A stretch of DNA of 6,542 nucleotides from Armatimonadota bacterium (GCA_023474015.1 JAMCYN010000150.1:1-6542), one strand, 5' to 3'; positions 1 through 5,778 are shown, counted from the stretch's first letter. Numbers and translations: made by a program. Notes: generated by a model not told the origin, from the letters alone.

Positions 1-681
1 CTCGATGAGCTTTCCATCGCACATGAATAGCACGTGGTCAGCTACTCGCCTCGCCTGATCTAGATTGTGCGTCACTACCACACACGTGTAGTCGCTCTTC
101 AGATCCTCCACTGCCTTCTCGATGCGATGAGAAGAGGCCGGGTCCAGCGCGGATGTGGGCTCATCGAAGAGCAGTATTTCCGGCTCTACAGCAAGCCCCC
201 TGGCGAGGCACAGGCGCTGCTGCTGCCCAATCGAGAGCCTGCTCGCCGGATCCTTGAGCCTGTCTTTCACCTCGTCCCAAAGTCCTACCGTGCGCAGGCT
301 GTGTTCAACTGCCTCGCGAAGCTTCTTCTTGGAATGGACCCCGTAGATTCGCGGCCCGTATGCCACATTCTCGAAGATAGACATCGGCAGCGGTGTCGGC
401 TTCTGCGCGATCAAGCCGATCCGCTTCCTCACTGATGTCACATCTATGCCGCTTCCGTAGATGTCCTGGTTGCCGACGATCACCTTCCCCGAGACGCGCA
501 CCCCCGGCACGAGATCGATCATCCGGTTCAGGCACTTTAGGAGCGTCGTTTTGCCGCATCCGGAGGGGCCGATTATGGCCGTTGCCTGTCGAGATGGAAT
601 ACTGACGCTTACGTCCCTAAGGACATGAACATCATGATAGAACAGGCCGAGCCCACTTGTTTTGATATGCGTTTCTGACAT
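1..681 (-). CDS. pstB: Phosphate ABC transporter ATP-binding protein PstB (3' end beyond window)
   Basis: This is the cytoplasmic ATPase that powers phosphate import through PstC/PstA. Translation from ATG 681 gives 227 residues with no stop before base 1; PstB proteins are usually about 250-260 residues, so roughly the last 30 are missing. Visible motifs are Walker A GPSGCGKTT (38-46), Q-loop with the PstB-typical QKPTPLPMSI (93-102), signature LSIGQQQR (149-156), Walker B plus catalytic Glu ILLFDEP (169-175), D-loop SALD (177-180) and H-loop His205 (VVVTHNL). The signature has Ile where most ABC ATPases have the first Gly of LSGGQ. An AAGGAG lies 10 nt before the ATG and overlaps the pstA stop codon, so translation is probably coupled. 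It is the last visible gene of the operon; phoU often follows pstB but would lie outside the window. Family assignment is very secure. Confidence 0.96.
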   Translation of the reverse strand, partial: MSETHIKTSGLGLFYHDVHVLRDVSVSIPSRQATAIIGPSGCGKTTLLKCLNRMIDLVPGVRVSGKVIVGNQDIYGSGIDVTSVRKRIGLIAQKPTPLPMSIFENVAYGPRIYGVHSKKKLREAVEHSLRTVGLWDEVKDRLKDPASRLSIGQQQRLCLARGLAVEPEILLFDEPTSALDPASSHRIEKAVEDLKSDYTCVVVTHNLDQARRVADHVLFMCDGKLIE

Positions 682-695
682 GAGAATGGAACTCC

Positions 696-1544
696 TTACT
701 TCACCACGTGTCTGCCGAGGCGGGCACTCAAGACTCGCGAGAGCACGCTGGTGACAAGCACGATACCGATCAGGATCAGTGCGGCCCCGTGGGCTCTCTT
801 CTGCACTTCATCAAAAGGTGTCCCGAGCTGGAAGAATATCGCCAAAGGCAGGGTCGCTGCCGGCTGGGAAAGTGAGTGCGGCACTTGGTCGGTGAAACCC
901 GCCGTGAACATTACCGAGGCCGCATCCCCGATCCCTCGGCCAAATGCAAGCAGGACACCCGTCACGATCCCCGGTAGAGCCTGTCGCACGACGGCTCGAA
1001 ACGCCGTCTCGGACTTGGTCGCTCCCAAGCTGTATGACACCTCGTCGATCTCGCGCGGGACCATTCTCATCACCACATCTATTGCGCGCGTCATGATAGG
1101 AAGCTCAAACATAGCCACCGTAATAATCCCAGCCAGAAGCGATGCCCTTAAGCCGAGGTAGACCATCAGCGTGAAACCAAAGGCCCCGAACACGATGGAA
1201 GGCACCCCCCAAAGCACATCCAGCAACCCACGAACCAGTGTCGCGAACCTGCTACGGCAGTAGGTCCGCAGGTAGAGCGCCGTGGGCAGACTGATCACGA
1301 ACGCCAGAAATGTAGCTCCCAGTCCGAGGTAGACCGAGCCGAGAATTGCGTTCGCGATCCCGCCTCCACCGCCTGTGTAGTAGTCGCCCTTGGGGGCCTG
1401 TGTGATCAAAGCCCAGTTCAGGCTGCCCGCGCCCTTGTAGGCAATCGTGCCGATGATCAGCCCGAGCAGGGCAACAACAACGCCGGTTGCGGCTGCAGTG
1501 ATCAGCTTGAAGCAAAACTCCTTTGCTCGTCGTGTCAGCATCAT
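696..1544 (-). CDS. pstA: Phosphate ABC transporter permease PstA
   Basis: One of the two inner-membrane channel subunits of the Pst phosphate importer, 282 residues, the usual length for PstA. Several hydrophobic segments are visible (about 15-35, 68-92, 110-132, 136-152, 192-206 and near the C terminus). The permease coupling (EAA) loop is at about 170-192, with SYSLGAT and QALPG flanking it; this loop docks on the ATPase. GRGIGD (202-207) occupies the place where many PstA proteins read A-R-A-I-G-E. A glycine-rich stretch, TGGGGG, sits at 57-62 in the periplasmic loop. The start is set by AAGGAGG 5 nt upstream of ATG 1544, which overlaps the pstC stop as ATGA; a second ATG follows at 1541 with 8-nt spacing and could be used instead. 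The frame stays open upstream to 1631, but that stretch lies inside pstC. PstA rather than PstC is inferred from gene order and length. Confidence 0.95.
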   Translation of the reverse strand: MMLTRRAKEFCFKLITAAATGVVVALLGLIIGTIAYKGAGSLNWALITQAPKGDYYTGGGGGIANAILGSVYLGLGATFLAFVISLPTALYLRTYCRSRFATLVRGLLDVLWGVPSIVFGAFGFTLMVYLGLRASLLAGIITVAMFELPIMTRAIDVVMRMVPREIDEVSYSLGATKSETAFRAVVRQALPGIVTGVLLAFGRGIGDAASVMFTAGFTDQVPHSLSQPAATLPLAIFFQLGTPFDEVQKRAHGAALILIGIVLVTSVLSRVLSARLGRHVVK

Positions 1545-2467
1545 GCAGCCCTCCTTGATGTGCGAGCGAGGACTACCCGGGCCAGCACATTGAAGAATAG
1601 GACAATGACCAGCAGCACCAGCGATGAGCAAAGCAGTGCCGAATCGTACAGCGGAATAGACATCATCTCTCCGTAGTTGTTTGCGATCAGCGCCGGCAAC
1701 GGATACGCCGCATCGAACACCGACTTCGGTGACGCCGCCACGTTTCCCACGACCATCAGCACCGCCATTGTCTCCCCGAGTGCTCTCGAGACTCCCAGGA
1801 CTACCGATGCTACAAGGCCGGGCAGCGCTTTCCTGACAACTACTCGCGTGATCGTCTCAAGCCGAGTCGCCCCAACCGCATAAGACACATCGCGATAGTC
1901 CGCAGGTACCGCTCTGAGCACTTCCTCCGCGACCGAGATAATGGCCGGGCTCACCATTATGGCGAGCACAATTCCGCCGGCCAGAATGCTGAACCCCGTC
2001 GAATACTCAGTAGCAAGAAGTGGGATTCGCTTCCAATGCGCCTGTGCAAAGGGGCCCACTACGTTTGCGATGAACGGCACGACAACGAGCAGCGCCCAGG
2101 CACCATAAACAACCGATGGAACGCCCGCCAACAGATCGATAAGTGGCTTGATAATTGCTCGAACGCGCGGACTTGCATATTCCGCCAGGTAAATCGCGGC
2201 CAGGATGCATAGGGGCACCGCTATGACCATCGCAAGACCCGTCACCCAGAATGTTCCGATGATGAACGGCTTCAGACCAAAGAGGCCTGCTGATGGCTGC
2301 CACTTGTCACCCAGCAGAAGGGCGGCGAGGGATTTGGACTCCAGCAGTGGACGCGACTTCAGATAGAGAGCCACCCCTATCACAAGCACCAGCAGGCTTG
2401 AGAACAGCGTCGCCGCCAGCATCGTCTTGCTGAAAACCAGTTCGAATATTCGTCTCCTTAGAGCCAT
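1541..2467 (-). CDS. pstC: Phosphate ABC transporter permease PstC
   Basis: The other inner-membrane channel subunit of the Pst importer, 308 residues. A basic N-terminus (MALRRR) precedes the first membrane segment (about 16-36). Further hydrophobic segments are near 68-95, 110-137, 160-178, 217-240 and at the C-terminus, which ends in a basic tail. The cytoplasmic EAA loop spans about 195-217, with YAVGAT and KALPG, followed by SRALGET (227-233), which is typical of PstC/PstA permeases. ATG 2467 is chosen because GGAGGAG lies 5 nt upstream; the frame is open to 2518, but that extra stretch carries no membrane-protein features and encodes the intergenic hairpin. It follows pstS after 60 nt and overlaps pstA by 4 bases. 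PstC rather than PstA is supported by its position next to pstS and its greater length. Confidence 0.95.
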   Translation of the reverse strand: MALRRRIFELVFSKTMLAATLFSSLLVLVIGVALYLKSRPLLESKSLAALLLGDKWQPSAGLFGLKPFIIGTFWVTGLAMVIAVPLCILAAIYLAEYASPRVRAIIKPLIDLLAGVPSVVYGAWALLVVVPFIANVVGPFAQAHWKRIPLLATEYSTGFSILAGGIVLAIMVSPAIISVAEEVLRAVPADYRDVSYAVGATRLETITRVVVRKALPGLVASVVLGVSRALGETMAVLMVVGNVAASPKSVFDAAYPLPALIANNYGEMMSIPLYDSALLCSSLVLLVIVLFFNVLARVVLARTSRRAA

Positions 2468-2481
2468 AGTGTCTCCTCCGT

Positions 2482-2516
2482 GCCGGGCCGACCCTCGTGT
2501 GGAGAGCCAGCCCAGC
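2482..2516 (-). other. Strong hairpin in the pstS-pstC intergenic gap
   Basis: On the mRNA strand, arms GCTGGGCTGGC (2516-2506) and GTCGGCCCGGC (2492-2482) pair over 11 positions with three G-U wobbles. An inner CTC/GAG stem closes a CACAC loop. There is no U-tract, so it does not look like a full terminator. Its 3' base ends 2 nt before the pstC Shine-Dalgarno (2473-2479). By analogy with other binding-protein transport operons, it could protect the upstream porin-pstS mRNA from 3' exonucleases, or dampen pstC translation, so that binding protein exceeds permease. That role is inference. Confidence 0.6.
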
Positions 2517-2527
2517 ATCTGATAGTC

Positions 2528-3463
2528 TTAGAACTTGCCGACCTCGGCAGACCGTTCTTCTTTGGAGAGCGGGACATATCCTCCGACCTCTTCCAGGATC
2601 TTGGTCCCTTTGTCACTGAGCGCGAACTCAATGAACTCGCGAGCAAGACCCTTTGGTTTGCCCTTGGTCACAAGAAACTCGCGCCGCGCGCCCGGATATC
2701 TGCCCGAAGCAATCTCCTTATAGGCTTTGTCCCGAGTATCGATCCGTTCCTCAGGGTCGACCTTGCCGTTGCGGTTCGCATCTATGGGGACGATCTCGAC
2801 GCCCGGTGCAATCCGGTCACCCCTGAAGACGTAGCTCAGGTTGTTGTACCCAAGCCCCAGCGGATCGCGCCGCACGGCTTCCAGCAAGCCCGGATCGCCG
2901 TAGACTCCGATCCCTTTGAGGTCGTCCTGCTTATACTTGCCTAGCGTTGCCGCCCATGCCGAGGCAGCCCCGCAGGCGTCGGATCGAGTGTATGCATGGA
3001 CCGGCGCTGCCGGAGCGCCCGCAATCTGATGCCAGCTGAGAGGTCTGCCCTCCACAAAGATCGCAATGAACGATTTCTTTGAAATCCCGTGCTCTAGGAT
3101 CTGCTTGACCCCCGGGTTCTTCGCGCTTACCACGGGAAATACGCCGTCCTTGGCGATGAATATCGCGTAGGCACCTTTTGCCTTCTCCGCCTTGTCCACT
3201 TCGCGAGAAACCATACCGATGTCTACTGTACCTGACAAGGCATCGGTCATTCCTTTGCCCGCGCCACCGGCCGAGATATCCAGCCTGACATTCGGGTGCA
3301 GCTTATGGAACGCCTCACCCCATTTCACCGCGAGAGGATAGATTGCCCAAGCGCCGGATAGGCTCAGGGTGCCCGAAAGCTCGGCGGCCTGCAGAGGCTG
3401 CGCTGGAATGATCGCAGTGGCTGTTAGTGCCGCCAGGAATGTGGCGAGTATGATCTTTTTCAT
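2528..3463 (-). CDS. pstS: Phosphate ABC transporter substrate-binding protein PstS
   Basis: Periplasmic phosphate-binding protein that feeds PstC/PstA, 311 residues. A clear Sec signal peptide is present: MKK, hydrophobic 4-19, then a likely cleavage after QAA near residue 27 (no lipobox Cys). The mature part starts with the PBP-type fold: SLSGAWAIYPL (34-44), then SAGGAGKGM (64-72) and a DIGMVSR segment (81-87). The middle ligand region reads TRSDACGA (159-166), where classical PstS has a Ser/Gly-rich loop. Residues 228-239 match a canonical 12-residue EF-hand calcium loop (Asp228, Asn230, Asn232, Gly233, Val235, Asp236, Glu239). The C-terminal region (EFIEFALSDKG, then GGYVPL) is typical of the family. 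Its Shine-Dalgarno AAGGAGG overlaps the porin stop codon, 9 nt before ATG 3463. Phosphate as substrate follows from the pst context; a related oxyanion is less likely. Confidence 0.93.
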   Translation of the reverse strand: MKKIILATFLAALTATAIIPAQPLQAAELSGTLSLSGAWAIYPLAVKWGEAFHKLHPNVRLDISAGGAGKGMTDALSGTVDIGMVSREVDKAEKAKGAYAIFIAKDGVFPVVSAKNPGVKQILEHGISKKSFIAIFVEGRPLSWHQIAGAPAAPVHAYTRSDACGAASAWAATLGKYKQDDLKGIGVYGDPGLLEAVRRDPLGLGYNNLSYVFRGDRIAPGVEIVPIDANRNGKVDPEERIDTRDKAYKEIASGRYPGARREFLVTKGKPKGLAREFIEFALSDKGTKILEEVGGYVPLSKEERSAEVGKF

Positions 3464-3477
3464 ATCATTTGTCCTCC

Positions 3478-4680
3478 TTAGAATCCTGCCTGGAATTGGG
3501 CCAGTATTTGGTTCTGGCCGCTTGCTGCCAGTGAACCACGGCGGGTCTCATAGTTAATCTGCCAGCGGGTATAGCCATCTTTGTTCAGGAACTTGTTGAA
3601 CCCGAAGGTCCAAGTGTCGACCGGGTCGTTCTGCGTCGCTGTGTTGGAATGCAATTCGTCGAAGCGAATTACACCCTGAGTGCTGCTGCTGAAGTTCCTT
3701 ACCAAGGTGCTGTACCAACCGCTCTTGTTGGTCGTCGAATCCTTGCCCCAAATGTACTCACTCTTGAGCGCGTAGGGGCCGAGAACATAGACTAACTCAG
3801 TTCCGGTCCTGGTGTGCACTGCACTGTTAGCTCCCACTGCGCCATTGAAGTAGGAAACTCCAAGGTGGGCATTGGACGGACCGAAGTTCCACACCAATCG
3901 AGCAGCCGGGTCCTTGCGGTCATTGTCGTCGCTAACGTTGATGCCCGAACCATTGAACGCTCCCAGATAATACTCGAGTGATCTAGCTCCGTACTCATCC
4001 AACGGCCTTACGCCGCTCCACAGCACGCCGACATCTCTTCCCTGGTTGCCGGTGTCTCGACCTGGAACAAGAGACTCTGTAACCAGCGACCTATTGATCG
4101 TGTCCAGGTTAGTGCTTGAGGTCAGGTTCTCCCAGCCGAAAGGCACTTTGAACTGCCCGATTGAGAGTCTATTGTCGCTCGAGAGCTTGTAGCCGATAAC
4201 GGCATCCAATAAAAGCGGCTTCGCATTATTGGTCGATTTGGTGCTGAGCTTTGTCTTCAGCGGGTCAGCGTTTGGTGTCAGTGTCGCACTTGTAAGGCCA
4301 GACTTCGATCCTGCAAAGTCGACTTGCAACTTAAAGTCCACCTTGTCGGTAGCATCGCCGGCTAGTGAAAGCCGAGCCCGCTTTGCTTCGAAAAAGTCAT
4401 TGAACCCGGCCAGGTTCGAGTGAGTATATCGCTCCTGCAAGTACCCGCTCAGCTTTATCGGGCGCTTTGCGCCTATGTTGAACGACTTCTTCTTTGCCTC
4501 CTCTTCCACGCGAATGCCGGCGATCTCCGCTCGTACCGCTGCCGCGTCGTCCTCGGTGATTATCTGCTTGTCAACGAGCGCCTTGATCAGGATATCAACC
4601 GAATCCACGGCGCCAAGTGTTACGTTTGCTGCCAAAGCCACAAGGACAATGACGAGAATCAGTAATACAGTCACTTTCAA
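3478..4680 (-). CDS. Phosphate-selective porin (Porin O/P family, OprO/OprP-like), TTG start
   Basis: Outer-membrane beta-barrel that likely gives phosphate access to the periplasm, first gene of the pst operon. From TTG 4680 it has 400 residues. An N-terminal signal peptide (Lys2, hydrophobic 3-18, cleavage likely after LGA at 22-24) is followed by a short charged helical segment (VDILIKALVDKQIITEDDAAA, about 28-48), a coiled-coil-like N-terminal part common in Porin_O_P proteins. The barrel begins near KLSGYLQERY (76-85) and shows alternating strands, FKVPFGWENL, a GRDTGNQGRDVGV segment, and the C-terminal Phe (QAGF) used for outer-membrane insertion. The TTG is favoured by AAGGAG at 4688-4693 with 7-nt spacing and an ideal signal peptide. 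An in-frame ATG at 4728 (416 residues) has no good ribosome site of its own but overlaps the stop of a small upstream ORF, so it remains possible. The frame is open to 4908. Anion preference is inferred from family and operon. Confidence 0.88.
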   Translation of the reverse strand: MKVTVLLILVIVLVALAANVTLGAVDSVDILIKALVDKQIITEDDAAAVRAEIAGIRVEEEAKKKSFNIGAKRPIKLSGYLQERYTHSNLAGFNDFFEAKRARLSLAGDATDKVDFKLQVDFAGSKSGLTSATLTPNADPLKTKLSTKSTNNAKPLLLDAVIGYKLSSDNRLSIGQFKVPFGWENLTSSTNLDTINRSLVTESLVPGRDTGNQGRDVGVLWSGVRPLDEYGARSLEYYLGAFNGSGINVSDDNDRKDPAARLVWNFGPSNAHLGVSYFNGAVGANSAVHTRTGTELVYVLGPYALKSEYIWGKDSTTNKSGWYSTLVRNFSSSTQGVIRFDELHSNTATQNDPVDTWTFGFNKFLNKDGYTRWQINYETRRGSLAASGQNQILAQFQAGF

Positions 4681-4687
4681 AACGAGT

Positions 4688-4693
4688 CTCCTT
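4688..4693 (-). promoter_or_regulatory. Ribosome binding site that selects the porin TTG start
   Basis: AAGGAG on the minus strand sits 7 nt upstream of TTG 4680, directly before the signal-peptide coding sequence. It is the best Shine-Dalgarno near the N-terminus of this frame, so TTG 4680 is preferred over the in-frame ATG at 4728. Confidence 0.65.
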
Positions 4694-4773
4694 TCCAATG
4701 TCGAGATGTGATACAAACGGCCCTTCATTGCGACATCGAGGCAGACCACCAGAGCTGGAGTAACCCAATCCTC

Positions 4774-4784
4774 ATCACCTCCCC
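4774..4784 (-). promoter_or_regulatory. Near-perfect anti-Shine-Dalgarno match in the porin leader
   Basis: The minus strand reads GGGGAGGTGAT, nearly the full complement of the usual 16S rRNA 3' end. It lies about 95 nt before the preferred porin start, just downstream of hairpin module B. An ATG overlaps its end (4775) and opens a 16-codon ORF, MRIGLLQLWWSASMSQ, which stops at 4725-4727; the stop overlaps the in-frame porin ATG 4728 as ATGA. The spacing from GGAGG to that ATG is only 2 nt, so translation of the small ORF is uncertain. The site could also serve as a ribosome standby site. Confidence 0.4.
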
Positions 4785-4796
4785 ATAGCCCAGATA

Positions 4797-4848
4797 CAAC
4801 AAAAGAGGCCGGCAAGATACTCGGGTTCCGAGATTCCTGTCGGCCTCT
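4797..4848 (-). terminator. Candidate leader terminator/attenuator (hairpin of module B plus U-rich tail)
   Basis: On the operon's RNA strand an 8-bp GC-rich outer stem (AGAGGCCG at 4848-4841 with CGGCCTCT at 4811-4804), an imperfect middle part and an inner CTCGG/CCGAG stem (3-nt loop) are followed directly by TTTTGTTGT. That is the layout of a Rho-independent terminator, placed between promoter and first gene. The U-tract is interrupted by G, so termination is probably partial or conditional. Regulation by attenuation is inference. Confidence 0.5.
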
Positions 4849-4863
4849 AGTTTTCTGGTCAGC
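4801..4863 (-). repeat. Leader hairpin module B (second copy)
   Basis: Begins on the RNA strand with GCTGACCAGAAAACTAGAGG, matching module A at 20 of the first 24 positions. It then folds into a different interior stem-loop and closes with CCGGCCTCTTTT. The conserved entry sequence with a divergent but still paired stem suggests an RNA element rather than a plain DNA duplication. Confidence 0.65.
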
Positions 4864-4885
4864 CAGTCTTCTGTCACAAACAAGA

Positions 4886-4948
4886 AGGGCCGGTAGATTA
4901 CGCACCAAAGTGGCGTGTAATCTACCGGCCTCCGGTTTTCCGGTCAGC
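4886..4948 (-). repeat. Leader hairpin module A (first copy)
   Basis: Begins on the RNA strand with GCTGACCGGAAAACCGGAGG, which itself contains a CCGG-AAAA-CCGG mini-hairpin (4943-4932). This leads into a perfect 14-bp stem (4917-4930 with 4888-4901) and a 15-nt loop that can pair further. A T-rich tail CTTCTTGTTTG follows. Module A lies about 15 nt downstream of the predicted transcription start and shares its entry sequence with module B. Confidence 0.7.
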
Positions 4949-4970
4949 TTAATTTCTTTAGCTTGATATC

Positions 4971-4999
4971 ATTATGGCGTGCCAGCAGGCGTTTGTCAA
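4971..4999 (-). promoter_or_regulatory. Sigma70-type promoter of the porin-pst operon
   Basis: On the minus strand TTGACA (4999-4994) is separated by exactly 17 nt from CATAAT (4976-4971), a perfect -35 and a 5/6 match to the -10 consensus. Transcription would start near 4964, giving a leader of about 280 nt before TTG 4680. An ATAG-CTTAG type sequence adjoins the -35 and recurs 33 nt upstream (plus-strand positions 4999-5007 and 5032-5041), a possible activator site. No classical Pho box is recognisable. Confidence 0.72.
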
Positions 5000-5256
5000 T
5001 AGCTTAGCGCCATATATTACCAAGTTTATTGATAGGCTTAGTCGAGTATCGCACCTTGGCGCATTGACAATTACGGCATGCGCATCGGATGCACGCGAAG
5101 GAAGATGATCCATCCGGTCGGATTGTCATCATAGACTGGCTTGAGACCGGAAACGTGCAAAATACTTGCAACCGCTGGAGTCAGTGCAACGTCCTTTCAA
5201 CCAAGTCTACATATCACCGGCAGCATTATGCCGCCGAAGCCAAGGAGTGGTAAACA

Positions 5257-5778
5257 ATGAGACCTGATTTGAGGAAACGTTTCTGGGTTGGTGTTGCGGT
5301 AGTCGTGTTCGCGGCACTGGCGTTGGCTGGTCCGTCCATCATTGCCAACGTAAATGGCACTGCAGTCGCATCTGACGGATGTGGTATGGGTTCATCCAGT
5401 GGAGGATGCGGCACGATGGGTGATACCCACAAGGCCGGTACGGGCTCAATGCAGATGGCTCATCAAGGATGCGCCATGCTTTCCGGCACAGTGACAGCCA
5501 TAGATAAGCGTGATGGCTCCGTCACGGTGAAGATCAAGCCTGCGGCAAGTGGAGGAGAGCCCGCCAAGAAAGCTTTGGGCTTGGCAAAAGTCGGCGACGC
5601 GCTGTCGCTGGGATTGATGCTTAACAAGGACGGGAGTGCCGCTTCCTCAAACAGTGGAACTGCGGTCAACGTGGCAAAGTACACTTGTCCTATGCACCCG
5701 GAAGTGACTTCTGACAAGCCGGGCAAGTGCTCAAAGTGTGGCATGGATCTCGAACGAGTCGAAGGAGGACAGAAATAA
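5257..5778 (+). CDS. Exported Cys/Met-rich protein with C-terminal heavy-metal-binding domain
   Basis: A 173-residue exported protein, probably binding copper or a similar soft metal outside the cytoplasm. A basic N-terminus (MRPDLRKR) and a hydrophobic segment (9-30) form a signal peptide or single membrane anchor. Residues 40-74 are rich in Cys, Met, His and Gly (Cys42, Met44, Cys51, Met54, His58, Met65, Met67, His69, Cys72, Met74). A beta-rich middle part (LSGTVTAIDKRDGSVTVKI, 75-93, then VGDALSL) resembles the start of CusF-like or OB-type small barrels, though this is only a weak resemblance. The C-terminus (142-167) is a clear heavy-metal-binding domain, YTCPMHPEV with KCSKCGMDL (Cys144, Met146, His147, Cys158, Cys161, Met163), as found at the ends of Cu+-ATPases and CusB-type efflux adaptors. 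AAGGAG lies 9 nt before ATG 5257. It is monocistronic, divergent from the porin; any link to phosphate uptake is unproven. Confidence 0.87.
   Translation: MRPDLRKRFWVGVAVVVFAALALAGPSIIANVNGTAVASDGCGMGSSSGGCGTMGDTHKAGTGSMQMAHQGCAMLSGTVTAIDKRDGSVTVKIKPAASGGEPAKKALGLAKVGDALSLGLMLNKDGSAASSNSGTAVNVAKYTCPMHPEVTSDKPGKCSKCGMDLERVEGGQK

Larger units (their letters stand above)
4681..5256. other. Divergent intergenic region: porin-pst leader and promoter, upstream region of the metal-binding gene
   Basis: No convincing protein gene lies here. On the minus strand it holds the porin-pst promoter (4971-4999) and a leader of about 280 nt with two related hairpin modules, a near-perfect anti-Shine-Dalgarno match and a 16-codon ORF. 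On the plus strand, 5000-5256 must carry the promoter of the metal-binding gene, but no clear -35/-10 pair stands out. A TTGACA at 5064-5069 has no good -10 partner. Possible operator-like repeats are a 7-bp inverted repeat tccggtc/gaccgga (5113-5119 and 5145-5151) and three TGCAA direct repeats (5156-5160, 5167-5171, 5185-5189). A small hairpin CGGCA/TGCCG (5218-5233) lies just ahead of the gene's ribosome site. Confidence 0.7.

Noticed and set aside
67..435. Open frame of 122 codons on the plus strand inside pstB
   Set aside because: It lies fully opposite a pstB frame with all ABC ATPase motifs, has no ribosome site and encodes an Arg/Leu-rich product with no recognisable domain.
751..1161. 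Open frame of 136 codons on the plus strand opposite pstA
   Set aside because: Antisense to a clear membrane permease with good ribosome site and operon overlap; product is low-complexity Ser/Thr/Ile-rich and shows no domain.
2480..2944. Open frame of 154 codons on the plus strand opposite pstS
   Set aside because: Mirrors pstS codon structure; no independent start signal or protein features.
4801..4948. Leader hairpins as a MITE or insertion-sequence remnant, or a CRISPR fragment
   Set aside because: No target-site duplication or transposase end is visible, there are only two copies, and the conserved part is one flank of each hairpin rather than paired terminal repeats or regularly spaced identical repeats.
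4801..4948. Known riboswitch classes (cyclic-di-GMP, guanidine mini-ykkC, ZTP, fluoride)
   Set aside because: The conserved core sequences of these classes as I know them do not line up with either module; a formal Rfam search could not be run here.
5064..5092. TTGACA at 5064-5069 as a plus-strand promoter for the metal-binding gene
   Set aside because: No acceptable -10 hexamer at 16-18 nt spacing (the best candidates are GGATGC or GATGCA), and the gene starts about 165 nt further on.
5121..5140. Pho-box-like sequence TTGTCATCATAGACTGGCTT on the plus strand
   Set aside because: Only the first half resembles CTGTCAT; the second half is poor and the spacing is off by about 2 nt. It is also over 120 bp upstream of the operon's -35.
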